Part shown: positions 10,388 through 20,962 of the stretch, piece by piece | How positions within the stretch are numbered: position 1 is the first letter of the stretch | Layout: each line of letters opens with the position of its first letter | NCBI RefSeq assembly: GCF_006716885.1 | Contig: NZ_VFPU01000001.1 | Coordinates: 2,170,001-2,234,000, forward strand | Direction: 5' to 3' | DNA from: Ornithinimicrobium humiphilum | GTDB lineage: Bacteria; Actinomycetota; Actinomycetes; Actinomycetales; Dermatophilaceae | Length of the DNA stretch: 64,000 bases | Notes under the pieces: generated by a model | Databases searched by the model: none | Seen by the model: the letters and a program-made list of their open reading frames with translations, nothing else | What the model was told of the DNA's origin: nothing | Translations under genes and position numbers: made by a program

Positions 10388-11644
10388 CTAGTCGGGGAGC
10401 AGCCGGTGGACGACGGTGTCGGCCAGCAGTCTACCGCGACGGGTCAGGACGACCCGGCCGCGCAGCGCGCCCGGACCCTGCACCAGGCCGTCCGCGATGA
10501 GGCCCGCCACTGCGGTGCGGCCGGCGGGGGACAGCGCCTCGACGGGCAGCCCCTCCCCCAGTCGCGACCCGAGCAGGACGGTCTCGGCGTGCCGCTCCTC
10601 CGGCCCGAGCAGCTCGCGCGCGTGCGCCGGGCTGAGCCCGGCGTCGAGGCGCTCGGCGTAGGCCCGGGGGTGCTTGACGTTCCACCAGCGCAGGCCGCCG
10701 ACGTGGCTGTGCGCGCCCGGCCCGATCCCCCACCAGTCCCCGCCACGCCAGTAGGCCACGTTGTGACGGCACCGCGTGGCCGCGCCGCGCGACCAGTTGG
10801 AGATCTCGTACCAGGAGTAGCCGGCCGCGGAGAGCAGCTCGTCGGCCAGCTCGTACTTGTCGGCCTCGTCGTCGTCGGAGGGAGCCGGCACCTGGCCGCG
10901 CCTCACCTGCGCGGCGAGCCGGGTCCCCTCCTCGACGACGAGGGCGTAGGCGGAGACGTGATCGGGCTCGAGCGCGGTCACGGCCTCGAGGCTGCGCCGC
11001 CAGTCCTCGAGCGACTCCCCCGGCGTGCCGTAGATGAGGTCGAGGCTGACCTGCAGGCCGGCCGCACGCACGGCGGCCACCGCCGAGGCGACGTTGGCCG
11101 GGTCGTGGGTGCGGTCGAGGGTGCGCAGCACGTGGGGCACCGCCGACTGCATCCCGATGCTGACCCGGGTGAAGCCCGAGGCCGCGAGCGCCTCGGCGAC
11201 CGCGGGCGTCAGGGTGTCGGGATTGGCCTCGGTCGTCACCTCGGCGTCCGGAGCCAGGCCCCAGCGGTCGCGCACGCCCGCCACGAGCCCGCCGAGGACG
11301 TCCGGCGCCAGCATCGTCGGCGTGCCGCCCCCGAGGAAGATCGTCGAGACCGCCGGCGGTCGCCCAGGAGCGAGCACCCGCGCGGCGAGGTCGAGCTCGG
11401 CGTGGGCCGCGCGGACGTAGTCGCCCTGCAGGCCGGTGGGCGCGCTCGGGGTGCCGTCGTCGCCGGGCCGCTCCCCCAGCTCCGGCAGCGTGTAGGTGTT
11501 GAAGTCGCAGTAGCCGCAGCGCACCCGGCAGAAGGGCACGTGGACGTAGACGGAGAAGGTGCGCGACGGCATACCCTCGAGGGCGGAGGCCGGGAGCGAG
11601 CCGTCGGCGGGGGCGGGGTCCCCGGGCGGGAAGGCGGACGGCAT
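10388..11644 (-). CDS. hemW: HemW-like radical SAM protein (heme chaperone)
   Basis: 418 aa. The radical-SAM cluster motif is C39-R-V-R-C43-G-Y-C46, followed by DFNTYT and the glycine-rich FLGGGTPTML typical of HemW/CPO-like proteins; a HemW C-terminal domain follows. HemW binds heme and is proposed to insert it into respiratory proteins; it is often misnamed coproporphyrinogen oxidase. ATG 11644 is preferred over the in-frame ATG 11572 because the extra 24 residues (MPSAFPPGDP..., PADGSLPASAL) match a conserved actinobacterial HemW N-terminus. Both candidate starts lie in the repeated sequence GGTATGCCGTC. No hrcA/lepA coupling; lepA lies 2 kb upstream. Confidence 0.9.
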   Translation of the reverse strand: MPSAFPPGDPAPADGSLPASALEGMPSRTFSVYVHVPFCRVRCGYCDFNTYTLPELGERPGDDGTPSAPTGLQGDYVRAAHAELDLAARVLAPGRPPAVSTIFLGGGTPTMLAPDVLGGLVAGVRDRWGLAPDAEVTTEANPDTLTPAVAEALAASGFTRVSIGMQSAVPHVLRTLDRTHDPANVASAVAAVRAAGLQVSLDLIYGTPGESLEDWRRSLEAVTALEPDHVSAYALVVEEGTRLAAQVRRGQVPAPSDDDEADKYELADELLSAAGYSWYEISNWSRGAATRCRHNVAYWRGGDWWGIGPGAHSHVGGLRWWNVKHPRAYAERLDAGLSPAHARELLGPEERHAETVLLGSRLGEGLPVEALSPAGRTAVAGLIADGLVQGPGALRGRVVLTRRGRLLADTVVHRLLPD

Positions 11645-11719
11645 ACCTCCCAGTGTCCCACCCGCGCGACCCCGCCCCGGAACGGTCCGGGGCTCCCGCG
11701 GGGACGGGAGGTGTCGCGC

Positions 11720-11725
11720 TAGGGT
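11720..11725 (+). promoter_or_regulatory. -10 box TAGGGT for leaderless ppk2
   Basis: TAGGGT, then CGGAGAC (7 nt), then GTG 11733. The spacing indicates a leaderless transcript. Confidence 0.65.
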
Positions 11726-11732
11726 CGGAGAC

Positions 11733-12623
11733 GTGCAGCAGCGCCTCCGCGAGTACATCGACCAGCTCCGCGAGGAGGGATACACGGTCCGGGACGACCA
11801 GGGGTCGGACCCGGACCTCATCACGCCCGACGGCCGGGCGGTGGACACCTGGCGCGAGGACTATCCCTACTCCGAGCGGATGAGCCGCGACTACTACGAG
11901 GTCGAGAAGTGGCTGCTGCAGGTGGAGCTGCTGAAGTTCCAGTACTGGGCCAAGGACAACGGCAGCCGCCACGTGCTCGTCTTCGAGGGACGTGACGCCG
12001 CCGGCAAGGGTGGGTCGATCAAGCGCTTCACCGAGCACCTCAACCCCCGTGGCGCGCGCGTCGTCGCGCTCAACCGGCCGACCGAGGTCGAGCAGGGGCA
12101 GTGGTACTTCCAGCGCTACGTCCAGCACCTGCCGACGTCCGGGGAGATGGTCTTCTTCGACCGCAGCTGGTACAACCGCGCCGGTGTCGAGCGGGTCATG
12201 GGCTTCTGCTCCCACAAGGAGTACGAGATCTTCATGTCGCAGGCGCCGCTCTTCGAGCAGATGCTCGTGGAGTCGGGGATCACGATCACCAAGTTCTGGT
12301 TCTCCGTGACGCGCACCGAGCAGCGCACCCGCTTCGCGATCCGCCAGCTCGATCCGGTCCGGCAGTGGAAGCTCTCGCCGATGGACCTGGAGTCGCTGGA
12401 CCGGTGGGAGGACTACACGGCCGCCAAGGAGGAGATGTTCCGGCGCACGGACACCGACTGGGCCCCGTGGATCTCGATCAAGTCCAACGACAAGAAGCGC
12501 GCGCGGATCAACGCCATGCGCCACTTCCTCAGCCAGTTCGACTACGACAACAAGGACCACGACGTGGTGCTGCGCCCCGACCCTCGGCTCGTCAAGCGGG
12601 CGCGCGAGGCCGTCGGCGACTGA
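11733..12623 (+). CDS. ppk2: Polyphosphate kinase 2
   Basis: 296 aa. Walker A GRDAAGKGG at 86-94 and Walker B FFDRSWYNR at 141-149 define the PPK2 family, single-domain type. It uses polyphosphate to phosphorylate nucleoside di- or monophosphates (or the reverse). The length and the WREDYPYSERM and YWAKDNG blocks fit actinobacterial PPK2 of about 300 aa. GTG 11733 is chosen from the TAGGGT box 7 nt upstream; the frame is open farther upstream but overlaps hemW antisense. Divergent from hemW, convergent with trmB. Confidence 0.94.
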   Translation: MQQRLREYIDQLREEGYTVRDDQGSDPDLITPDGRAVDTWREDYPYSERMSRDYYEVEKWLLQVELLKFQYWAKDNGSRHVLVFEGRDAAGKGGSIKRFTEHLNPRGARVVALNRPTEVEQGQWYFQRYVQHLPTSGEMVFFDRSWYNRAGVERVMGFCSHKEYEIFMSQAPLFEQMLVESGITITKFWFSVTRTEQRTRFAIRQLDPVRQWKLSPMDLESLDRWEDYTAAKEEMFRRTDTDWAPWISIKSNDKKRARINAMRHFLSQFDYDNKDHDVVLRPDPRLVKRAREAVGD

Positions 12624-12664
12624 CGGGACGGCTGAGCCGTCGTGCGGCGGCTGGCCCTGTCCGG

Positions 12665-12740
12665 CCCCGGCGAGTGCACCGCTTACGTCGACGATCCTGC
12701 CTCTTAGGTTCAGGCGACCTAACCGGTGCACTCGCCGGGG
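12665..12740. repeat. Nested palindrome: 17-bp inverted repeat with 42-nt loop
   Basis: Outer arms CCCCGGCGAGTGCACCG (12665-12681) and CGGTGCACTCGCCGGGG (12724-12740) are perfectly complementary. The loop contains an inner palindrome at 12704-12722. It lies between convergent ppk2 and trmB, so it may be a bidirectional terminator, but the long loop is atypical. No target duplication is visible at its edges. Confidence 0.85.
12704..12722. promoter_or_regulatory. DtxR/IdeR-like iron box
   Basis: TTAGGTTCAGGCGACCTAA has the 19-bp geometry and perfect outer half-sites (TTAGGT...ACCTAA) of DtxR/IdeR operators and matches TTAGGTTAGGCTAACCTAA at 14 of 19 positions. No gene starts beside it, which makes a role uncertain. 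Confidence 0.4.
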
Positions 12741-12788
12741 TGGAGGCGTGTGCTGGGGCCTGGCCGAGGTTGACGTGTGTCCGTCGCG

Positions 12789-13583
12789 CTACGCCCGGGC
12801 GTAGGCGAGGTCGGTGATCGACCGACCTTCCTCGACGCCGCGGCGCTCGAAGCGGGTGACCGGGCGCAGGGGTGCGCGGTCGGTCGACACGAGACGCAGG
12901 CCCTCGTGGGCGTCGAGCACCTGCCGCATGGCCTCGGCGTAGTCCTGCCAGTCGGTCGCCAGCCGCCAGACGCCGTCGGGCGCGAGCAGCCGCAGCACCG
13001 TGTCGGCGAAGTCGCGGCTGACGATCCGGCGCTTGTGGTGGCGGGCCTTGGGCCACGGGTCGGGGAAGAAGGTCCAGACCTCGTGCGCCGAGCCCGGCTC
13101 GAGCAGGGTCCGCAGCGCGACCTGGGCGTCGGCCTCGACGACCCGGACGTTGGACAGCGGCCCGCCCGTGGCCTGCTCCATCTTGGCGAGCGCGTGGCCG
13201 ATGCCGGGGCGCCAGACCTCGAAGGCCAGGAAGTCCCAGTCGGGTCGGGCGGTGGCCGCGACCACGAGAGCGTCACCCGCGCCGGAGCCGACCTCGACGA
13301 CGAGCGGGGCACGCCGGCCGAAGACCTGCTCGACGTCCAGCCGGTAGGCCGGGTCCACCACCGTGGAGGTGTCGCCGTGGGCCAGGGGCACGTCGAGCAC
13401 GACCTGCTCGGCATGGCGGTCCCACGCGGCCTGGTGGGTGCGCGGCATACGTCCGCCGCGGCGCGTGAACGAGCGGGTCCGGGCCAGCGGGCGTGGCCCG
13501 ATCGCCGGGTGGCCGAGCGCGTAGTGCCCGGACGTGTCGGGGCTGCCGGGCGTCTCGAACCCGGCGGTGTCCGACGCGGTCAC
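12789..13583 (-). CDS. trmB: tRNA (guanine(46)-N7)-methyltransferase
   Basis: 264 aa. The SAM-binding motif [10 protein letters not shown] is at 97-106, and [14 protein letters not shown] (173-186) is the TrmB hallmark. It methylates G46 in the tRNA variable loop. GTG 13583 overlaps the lepA stop (GTGA), giving coupling, and supplies the pre-catalytic [12 protein letters not shown] segment seen in actinobacterial homologs. ATG at codon 46 would remove that segment. It ends convergent to ppk2. Confidence 0.93.
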   Translation of the reverse strand: MTASDTAGFETPGSPDTSGHYALGHPAIGPRPLARTRSFTRRGGRMPRTHQAAWDRHAEQVVLDVPLAHGDTSTVVDPAYRLDVEQVFGRRAPLVVEVGSGAGDALVVAATARPDWDFLAFEVWRPGIGHALAKMEQATGGPLSNVRVVEADAQVALRTLLEPGSAHEVWTFFPDPWPKARHHKRRIVSRDFADTVLRLLAPDGVWRLATDWQDYAEAMRQVLDAHEGLRLVSTDRAPLRPVTRFERRGVEEGRSITDLAYARA

Positions 13584-15451
13584 TTCTTGCCCTTCTCGGC
13601 GGCGGCCGAGCCCCCGTCCTGGGACAGCGCGGCGATGAACGCCTCCTGCGGGACCTCCACGGAGCCGACCATCTTCATGCGCTTCTTGCCCTCCTTCTGC
13701 TTCTCGAGCAGCTTGCGCTTGCGGCTGATGTCGCCGCCATAGCACTTGGCGAGCACGTCCTTGCGGATCGCGCGGATGGTCTCGCGGGCGATGACCCGGG
13801 CGCCGATGGCGGCCTGCACCGGCACCTCGAACTGCTGCCGCGGGATGAGCTCCTTGAGCTTGCCGGCCATCTGCACGCCGTAGGCGTAGGCCTTGTCCTT
13901 GTGCACGATCGCGCTGAAGGCGTCGACCGTGTCGCCCTGGAGCAGGATGTCGACCTTGACCAGGTCGGCCTCCTGGACCCCGTCGGGCTCGTAGTCGAGC
14001 GAGGCGTAGCCACGGGTGCGCGACTTCAGCGCGTCGAAGAAGTCGAAGACGATCTCGGCCAGGGGCAGCGTGTAGCGCATCTCGACCCGCTCGGGCGAGA
14101 GGTAGTCCATGCCGCGCAGCGTGCCGCGACGGGTCTGGCACAGCTCCATGATCGCGCCGATGAACTCGCTCGGCGCCAGGATGGTGGCCCGCACGACCGG
14201 CTCGGTGATCTTGGCGATCTTGCCCGCGGGGAACTCGCTGGGGTTGGTGACGTCGACGACCTTGCCGTCGTCGAGGGTCACCTCGTACTCGACGTTGGGC
14301 AGCGTGGAGATCAGGTCGAGGTTGAACTCGCGCTCGAGACGCTCCCGGACGATCTCCAGGTGCAGCATGCCGAGGAAGCCGACGCGGAAGCCGAAGCCCA
14401 GCGCCGCCGAGGTCTCGGGCTCGTAGACCAGCGCCGCGTCGTTGAGCTTGAGCTTGTCGAGCGCGTCGCGCAGGATCGGGTAGTCGGAGCCGTCGATCGG
14501 GTAGAGCCCCGAGAAGACCATCGGCTTGGGGTCCTTGTAGCCCCCGAGCGCCTGCGTGGCCGGCCGGGCCTGGCTCGTGACGGTGTCACCGACCTTGGAC
14601 TGCCGCACGTCCTTGACGCCCGTGATGAGGTAGCCGACCTCGCCGACGCCCAGCCCCTTGCAGGGCACGGGCTCGGGGCTGCTCACGCCGATCTCGAGCA
14701 GCTCGTGGGTGGCCCTGGTCGACATCATGGTGATGCGCTCGCGGGGTGACAGCGAGCCGTCGATGACCCGGACGTAGGTGACGACGCCGCGATAGGTGTC
14801 GTAGACGGAGTCGAAGATCATCGCGCGCGCCGGGGCGTCGGCGTCGCCGACCGGGGCCGGGAGCAGCTCGACGATGCGGTCGAGCAGCTCGGGCACGCCC
14901 TCGCCGGTCTTGCCGGAGACGCGCATGACGTCCTCGGGGTCGCAGCCGATGAGGCCGGCGATCTCCGCGGCGTACTTCTCCGGCTGGGCCGAGGGCAGGT
15001 CGATCTTGTTGAGGACCGGGATGATCGTGAGGTCGTTCTCCATGGCCAGGTAGAGGTTGGCCAGGGTCTGCGCCTCGATGCCCTGCGCGGCGTCCACGAG
15101 CAGGACGGCACCCTCGCAGGCCGCCAGGGAGCGGCTGACCTCGTAGGTGAAGTCGACGTGCCCCGGGGTGTCGATCATGTTGAGCACGTAGGTGCCGTCG
15201 CCGTCCAGGGCCCACGGCATGCGCACGGCCTGGCTCTTGATCGTGATGCCGCGCTCGCGCTCGATGTCCATGCGGTCGAGGTACTGGGCGCGCATCTGAC
15301 GCTGCTCGACGACCCCGGTCTCCTGCAGCATGCGGTCGGCCAGGGTGGACTTGCCGTGGTCGATGTGGGCGATGATGCAGAAGTTACGGATGCGCTCCGG
15401 CGGGGTGGCCGCGGGCTGGGGCACCGAGTCGGGGCGGGCGAGGGGAGACAC
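13580..15451 (-). CDS. lepA: Elongation factor 4 (LepA)
   Basis: 623 aa translational GTPase. G1 AHIDHGKST is at about 28-36, and DTPGHVDF and NKIDLP (G3, G4) are intact. The C-terminal LepA-specific domain includes [27 protein letters not shown]4 remobilises stalled ribosomes and helps 30S assembly. GTG 15451 is chosen because homologs begin shortly before the G domain; GTG 15499 (639 aa) is possible. A TAGGTG box lies around 15497-15502 on the minus strand. It is coupled to trmB by a 4-nt overlap. Confidence 0.95.
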   Translation of the reverse strand: MSPLARPDSVPQPAATPPERIRNFCIIAHIDHGKSTLADRMLQETGVVEQRQMRAQYLDRMDIERERGITIKSQAVRMPWALDGDGTYVLNMIDTPGHVDFTYEVSRSLAACEGAVLLVDAAQGIEAQTLANLYLAMENDLTIIPVLNKIDLPSAQPEKYAAEIAGLIGCDPEDVMRVSGKTGEGVPELLDRIVELLPAPVGDADAPARAMIFDSVYDTYRGVVTYVRVIDGSLSPRERITMMSTRATHELLEIGVSSPEPVPCKGLGVGEVGYLITGVKDVRQSKVGDTVTSQARPATQALGGYKDPKPMVFSGLYPIDGSDYPILRDALDKLKLNDAALVYEPETSAALGFGFRVGFLGMLHLEIVRERLEREFNLDLISTLPNVEYEVTLDDGKVVDVTNPSEFPAGKIAKITEPVVRATILAPSEFIGAIMELCQTRRGTLRGMDYLSPERVEMRYTLPLAEIVFDFFDALKSRTRGYASLDYEPDGVQEADLVKVDILLQGDTVDAFSAIVHKDKAYAYGVQMAGKLKELIPRQQFEVPVQAAIGARVIARETIRAIRKDVLAKCYGGDISRKRKLLEKQKEGKKRMKMVGSVEVPQEAFIAALSQDGGSAAAEKGKK

Positions 15452-15547
15452 AGCGGGTTGGCACCTCGGGGTATGGCGTATGGGCGCGGGCAGGTCCACC
15501 TAGTGTCCCACGACCGGACCCCCGGACCTGCGGGGTGCCGCTGGTGC

Positions 15548-15581
15548 CCTGCGGGGGCGACGACGCCGCCACCCCCGCAGG
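15548..15581 (-). terminator. Terminator after M28 peptidase gene
   Basis: 10-bp stem CCTGCGGGGG / CCCCCGCAGG with a 14-nt loop, 9 nt beyond the peptidase stop and upstream of lepA. Confidence 0.65.
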
Positions 15582-15590
15582 ACCTGCCGG

Positions 15591-16979
15591 TCAGGACCGG
15601 GCGAGCGCGTAGGCCGCGCAGCCCTGCAGCTCCATCGACACGGTGAGGCGCTCCACCGAGATGTTGCGGGCGATCGTGTCGTCGGAGGAGTGGTAGCCGG
15701 GCTCGAGCAGCGCGGGGCTCTCCACGCCGCGCCAGGAGAAGTTGCCCGAGTCGATGCCGACCTCGGAGAACGACTGGTGGTCGCTGGACCCGCGCTGCGT
15801 CACGTCGCTCATGCGGGCGCGGTAGCCGAGCCGCTCGCCGGCGGCCAGCACCTCGGTGTTGACCTTGTTGAGGAGGCCGTAGTAGTCGAGCACCCAGTAG
15901 GTCTCGGCCGGGTCCCAGCTGGTGCCGACCATGTCGTTGTTGAAGACGCCGAGCAGTCGGGCCCGCTCGGACTCCGGCAGCTGCGCCACGTAGTGGCGGG
16001 AGCCGACGAGCCCGATCTCCTCCGAGCCCCAGAGCGCGAAGGTGAGGTCGGCGTTGGTGGGGAGGTTGCGCATGGTGCGGGCCAGCTCGAGCGCGAGGAC
16101 GGTGCCGGAGCCGTCGTCGTTGGCGCCGCGGGCACCGATGACCGAGTCGTAGTGGGCGCAGACCATGACGTTGCGTCGGTTGCCGGGAGGGCCGGCCTTC
16201 TTGCCCGGACGGGTGGCGATGACGTTCTGGCTGGTGGGCGCCGGGTAGAAGACCGTCGTGACGGTGATCGTCTGCGGGCCGGTCGCCAGCGCGGCGAGCA
16301 GCGCGTGCTTCTGCACCTGGCCGACGCCCACGACGGGGATCGGGATGTCGACGGTGGTGCTCGGCGCCGACACCGCTGTCTGGCGCGGGTAGACGCTGTC
16401 GGCACGGGTGGCGATGAAGGCCACGGCCCCGCGCTGGGCGGCGCCGTTGGCGAGGGTGGTGATGTTCTCGTTGTTGGCGTTGACGACCCGCATGACGACC
16501 TTGCCCGTCAGGTCGGCCGGCAGGTCGGCGGCGGAGGCCGAGGGCGCCAGCACCAGCGAGCCGGTGACGGTCACGTCCTGACGACCGCGGGTCGCCGAGG
16601 CGACGCCCCAGCACAGGTCGGGGTCGAGGCCCGGCCCCGAGAGCTCGCCCAGACGACGGGCGGGCACGGAGAAGGACTGGATCTCGACGTCGTAGCCGTA
16701 GCCGTCCAGGACGCCCGCCATGTAGTCGGCGGCCGCCGCTTCCTGCGGGGAGCCGCTGTAGCGCTGGCCGATGGTCTGGGTCAGGTGGGTCAGGTGCTCG
16801 ATCGCGTTCTCCGGGCGGAGCTGGGTCACGATCTGCCGGTCCCAGGCGGTGAGCCTGGGGGCCTGGGCGGCGCCTGGACGGGTGCCGTCAGCGGCCCAGC
16901 TCGGCCAGGCCACGGTGCTGGCGGCGCCTCCTCCGGTGAGGGCGAGGAAGGCACGACGGGACAGCTTGCTGTTCAACAT
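15591..16979 (-). CDS. Secreted M28-family zinc aminopeptidase (Tat substrate)
   Basis: 462 aa from ATG 16979, preceded by AAGGATTCCCCG. A Tat signal, SRRAFLALTGGGAAS (7-21) with an Ala-rich end near residue 30, precedes a PA-like insert (about 130-240) and the M28 catalytic domain. Metal ligands typical of M28 are seen: H and D in AHYDS (about 275), GANDDGSG (about 286), and E-E in WGSEEIG (about 318). Likely an exported, folded di-zinc exopeptidase. The frame stays open upstream, but the RR motif, ribosome site and leader hairpin favour this start. Substrate unknown. Confidence 0.9.
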   Translation of the reverse strand: MLNSKLSRRAFLALTGGGAASTVAWPSWAADGTRPGAAQAPRLTAWDRQIVTQLRPENAIEHLTHLTQTIGQRYSGSPQEAAAADYMAGVLDGYGYDVEIQSFSVPARRLGELSGPGLDPDLCWGVASATRGRQDVTVTGSLVLAPSASAADLPADLTGKVVMRVVNANNENITTLANGAAQRGAVAFIATRADSVYPRQTAVSAPSTTVDIPIPVVGVGQVQKHALLAALATGPQTITVTTVFYPAPTSQNVIATRPGKKAGPPGNRRNVMVCAHYDSVIGARGANDDGSGTVLALELARTMRNLPTNADLTFALWGSEEIGLVGSRHYVAQLPESERARLLGVFNNDMVGTSWDPAETYWVLDYYGLLNKVNTEVLAAGERLGYRARMSDVTQRGSSDHQSFSEVGIDSGNFSWRGVESPALLEPGYHSSDDTIARNISVERLTVSMELQGCAAYALARS

Positions 16980-16996
16980 CGGGGAATCCTTAACTG

Positions 16997-17041
16997 CTGC
17001 AGGGAAAGTGCGACCTCGGTGTCGCACCACGGACCCTGCAG
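16997..17041 (-). promoter_or_regulatory. Two-tier hairpin in the M28 peptidase leader
   Basis: Outer arms CTGCAGGG/CCCTGCAG (16997-17004, 17034-17041) enclose inner arms GTGCGAC/GTCGCAC (17008-17014, 17021-17027). It ends 17 nt before the start codon, next to the ribosome site. It could be a terminator for the upstream GNAT gene or a leader control element. Confidence 0.55.
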
Positions 17042-17117
17042 CCTGACGTCGGGTCCGCTCAAGTCGGCTCGGCGTCTCCTTACCCAACCGTGACCGTCGG
17101 GATCGGTTGCGGGACTG

Positions 17118-17615
17118 TCAGACCGAGACGGACGCGGTGTCGGCCAGGTCCTCGTCGGCGTCGGTGCCGGCCGGCTCCCCCGGCACCTCGGCGAAGCGCA
17201 CGAAGGCCCGCAGCCGGCCGTCGCCGTGGTCGCGCAGCTCGGTCCAGCCCAGCGACTCGTAGAAGGCGCGTTGGCGCGGCTCGTCGTCGGTGAGGAGCAC
17301 CTTCTGGCGCACGTGCTCGAAGGGCTCCATGGCCGCCTGCACGAGCTGGCGGCCGACCCCCTCGCGCTGGAGCTCCGGGCGCACCAGGACGTCCTGGAGG
17401 TAGGCGATGCTGGCACCGTCGGAGACCACCCTGGCGAGCCCCAGGAGGTCCTCGCCGTAGCGGGCCGTCACGACCCGCGTCGACCCCTCGACCGCCGCGA
17501 CGAGCACGTCGGGGTCGGTCGTGTAGCTCGTCCAGCCGACCGCGTCGTAGAGCTCGACGAGCTCCTCGCGGCCCGGCCGGTCATCGGCGCTGATGACGAT
17601 CTCGTGGGCTCCCAC
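17118..17615 (-). CDS. GNAT-family N-acetyltransferase
   Basis: 165 aa. The acetyl-CoA loop QREGVG is at 83-88, after the beta-strand YLQDVLVRPE (72-81), and the C-terminal RAFYESLGWTEL block is typical of GNAT. The substrate is not predictable. GTG 17615 is chosen because TAGGGT (17628-17623, minus) ends 7 nt before it, the same arrangement as ppk2; the GC-rich open extension upstream is low complexity. About 140 nt separate it from the peptidase gene downstream. The tail (about 150-165) is acidic. Confidence 0.85.
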   Translation of the reverse strand: MGAHEIVISADDRPGREELVELYDAVGWTSYTTDPDVLVAAVEGSTRVVTARYGEDLLGLARVVSDGASIAYLQDVLVRPELQREGVGRQLVQAAMEPFEHVRQKVLLTDDEPRQRAFYESLGWTELRDHGDGRLRAFVRFAEVPGEPAGTDADEDLADTASVSV

Positions 17616-17762
17616 GCTCTCCACCCTAGGCGATCCCCCGCCCCCTCCGGCACCCCCCGCCGGGGTGAGCCGCCGTGTCGCGGGTGACGCCGGGGGCGGA
17701 GGCGGGAACTCTGGACCCCTGCGGGGAGGACCTGTACAGTCTTTTTCGCACAACGGACTGAT

Positions 17763-17781
17763 CATTCCACATTATGGAATG
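17763..17781. promoter_or_regulatory. Operator-like palindrome upstream of malate synthase
   Basis: CATTCCA-CATTA-TGGAATG, perfect 7-bp arms in an AT-rich patch 36 nt before aceB. TACAGT (17736-17741) or CATTAT inside the palindrome could be the -10. The TTCCA/TGGAA half-sites recall IclR-type operators, and an IclR gene lies 8 kb downstream in the same island; the link is inference. Confidence 0.55.
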
Positions 17782-17816
17782 CAGGCCCACACGATCCGCA
17801 CCTTGGGAGGCGCCGC

Positions 17817-19436
<1,620 letters not shown>

Positions 19437-19441
19437 GCGCC

Positions 19442-19447
19442 TAGGCT
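19442..19447 (+). promoter_or_regulatory. -10-like TAGGCT before glcD
   Basis: TAGGCT lies 36 nt before ATG 19484; GGAGGGGCGGGT directly precedes the start. It may give glcDEF its own promoter, 5 nt after the aceB stop. Confidence 0.4.
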
Positions 19448-19483
19448 CGACGGACAGTTCGACGACGACGTGGAGGGGCGGGT

Positions 19484-20962
19484 ATGACGATCCAGACCGA
19501 GCGCGGGACCGTGGGGGAGGTCCTGCTGGACCTGCGTGACGTCATACCCCCCTCCCGTCTGCTGACCGACCCGGCGCAGCTGGCGACCTACGAGTGCGAC
19601 GGGCTCGCCGCCTACCGCGTCACCCCGGGACTGGTGGTGCTGGCGGACGACGCCGACGAGATCGCGGCCACCGTGGCGGCCTGCGCGCGGCACGGGGTGC
19701 CGTTCGTGGCGCGGGGGTCGGGCACCGGCCTGTCCGGTGGCGCCCTCCCCCACGCCGAGGGGGTGCTGGTGGTCACCAGCCGGCTGCGGACGATCCACGA
19801 GGTGCGGCCGGAGGACCAGCGCGCGGTCGTCGACACCGGCGTCATCAACCTGCAGGTGACCAAGGCCGCCAGCCCGCTGGGCTACTACTTCGCCCCCGAC
19901 CCGAGCAGCCAGCAGATCTGCTCGATCGGCGGCAACGTCGCGGAGAACTCCGGCGGCGCGCACTGCCTCAAGTACGGCTTCACCAGCAACCACGTCCTGT
20001 CGCTCGAGGTCGTCACCCCCGACGGCGAGCAGGTGACGCTCGGCACCGAGGCGCCGGACGCGCCCGGCTACGACCTCGTCGGCGCCTTCGTCGGGTCCGA
20101 GGGGACGCTGGGGGTGGCGACCAGGGCCACGGTGCGGCTGACGCGCCTGCCGGAGGAGGTCCGCACGATCCTGGCGGGCTTCGAGACGACGGACCAGGCC
20201 GGGGCCGCGACGAGCGCGATCATCGCCTCCGGCATCGTGCCCGCCGCGATCGAGATCATGGACGCCCTCGCGATCGAGGCGGCCGAGAAGGCCGTGAGCT
20301 GCGGCTATCCCGAGGGCGCCGGCGCGGTGCTCGTCGTCGAGCTCGACGGCCCGGCCCAGGAGGTCGAGCACGAGTACGCCGCGGTCGAGCGGATCTGCCT
20401 GGAGGAGGGCAGCTTCGAGTTCCGGATGGCCACCGACGCCGCCGAGCGCGCGGAGATCTGGAAGGGCCGCAAGTCGGCCTTCGCCGCCGTGGGCCGCATC
20501 TCCCCCGACTACATCGTCCAGGACGGCGTCGTCCCCCGCACCGCGCTGCCGACGGTGCTCCGTCGGATGGGCGAGATCAGCCGCGAGCGCGGCGTGCGGG
20601 TCGCCAACGTCTTCCACGCCGGCGACGGCAACCTGCACCCCCTGGTGCTCTTCGACGCGGCCGAGGAGGGCGCGACCGAGCGGGCCGAGGAGGTCAGCGG
20701 GATGATCATCGACCTGTGCATCGAGCACGGCGGGTCGATCACCGGCGAGCACGGCGTGGGCGCGGACAAGGCCAAGTACATGCCCAGGATGTTCGAGGAC
20801 GACGACCTCGACACCATGCAGCTGCTGCGCTGCGCCTTCGACCCGGCCGGCATCGCCAACCCGGGCAAGATCTACCCCACCCCGCGGCTGTGCGGCGAGC
20901 GCCCGCGCGTCGTCCGGGGTGCCCACCCGCTGACCGACCACGAAGGGGTTGACCTGTTCTGA
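19484..20962 (+). CDS. glcD: Glycolate oxidase, FAD-linked subunit GlcD
   Basis: 492 aa. The FAD-binding type 4 (PCMH) domain spans about 35-220 with RGSGTGLSGGALP and CSIGGNVAENSGGAHCLKYG, characteristic of GlcD. The C-terminal FAD-oxidase domain includes NVFHAGDGNLHPL and EHGVGADKAKYMP. It oxidises glycolate (perhaps D-lactate) to glyoxylate within GlcDEF. Its stop overlaps the glcE start by one base. The codon GTC-ATA-CCC near residue 20 uses rare ATA. Confidence 0.93.
   Translation: MTIQTERGTVGEVLLDLRDVIPPSRLLTDPAQLATYECDGLAAYRVTPGLVVLADDADEIAATVAACARHGVPFVARGSGTGLSGGALPHAEGVLVVTSRLRTIHEVRPEDQRAVVDTGVINLQVTKAASPLGYYFAPDPSSQQICSIGGNVAENSGGAHCLKYGFTSNHVLSLEVVTPDGEQVTLGTEAPDAPGYDLVGAFVGSEGTLGVATRATVRLTRLPEEVRTILAGFETTDQAGAATSAIIASGIVPAAIEIMDALAIEAAEKAVSCGYPEGAGAVLVVELDGPAQEVEHEYAAVERICLEEGSFEFRMATDAAERAEIWKGRKSAFAAVGRISPDYIVQDGVVPRTALPTVLRRMGEISRERGVRVANVFHAGDGNLHPLVLFDAAEEGATERAEEVSGMIIDLCIEHGGSITGEHGVGADKAKYMPRMFEDDDLDTMQLLRCAFDPAGIANPGKIYPTPRLCGERPRVVRGAHPLTDHEGVDLF

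Noticed and set aside
10388..11572. Shorter hemW starting at ATG 11572
   Set aside because: The extra N-terminal 24 residues match a conserved actinobacterial pattern, so ATG 11644 is preferred.
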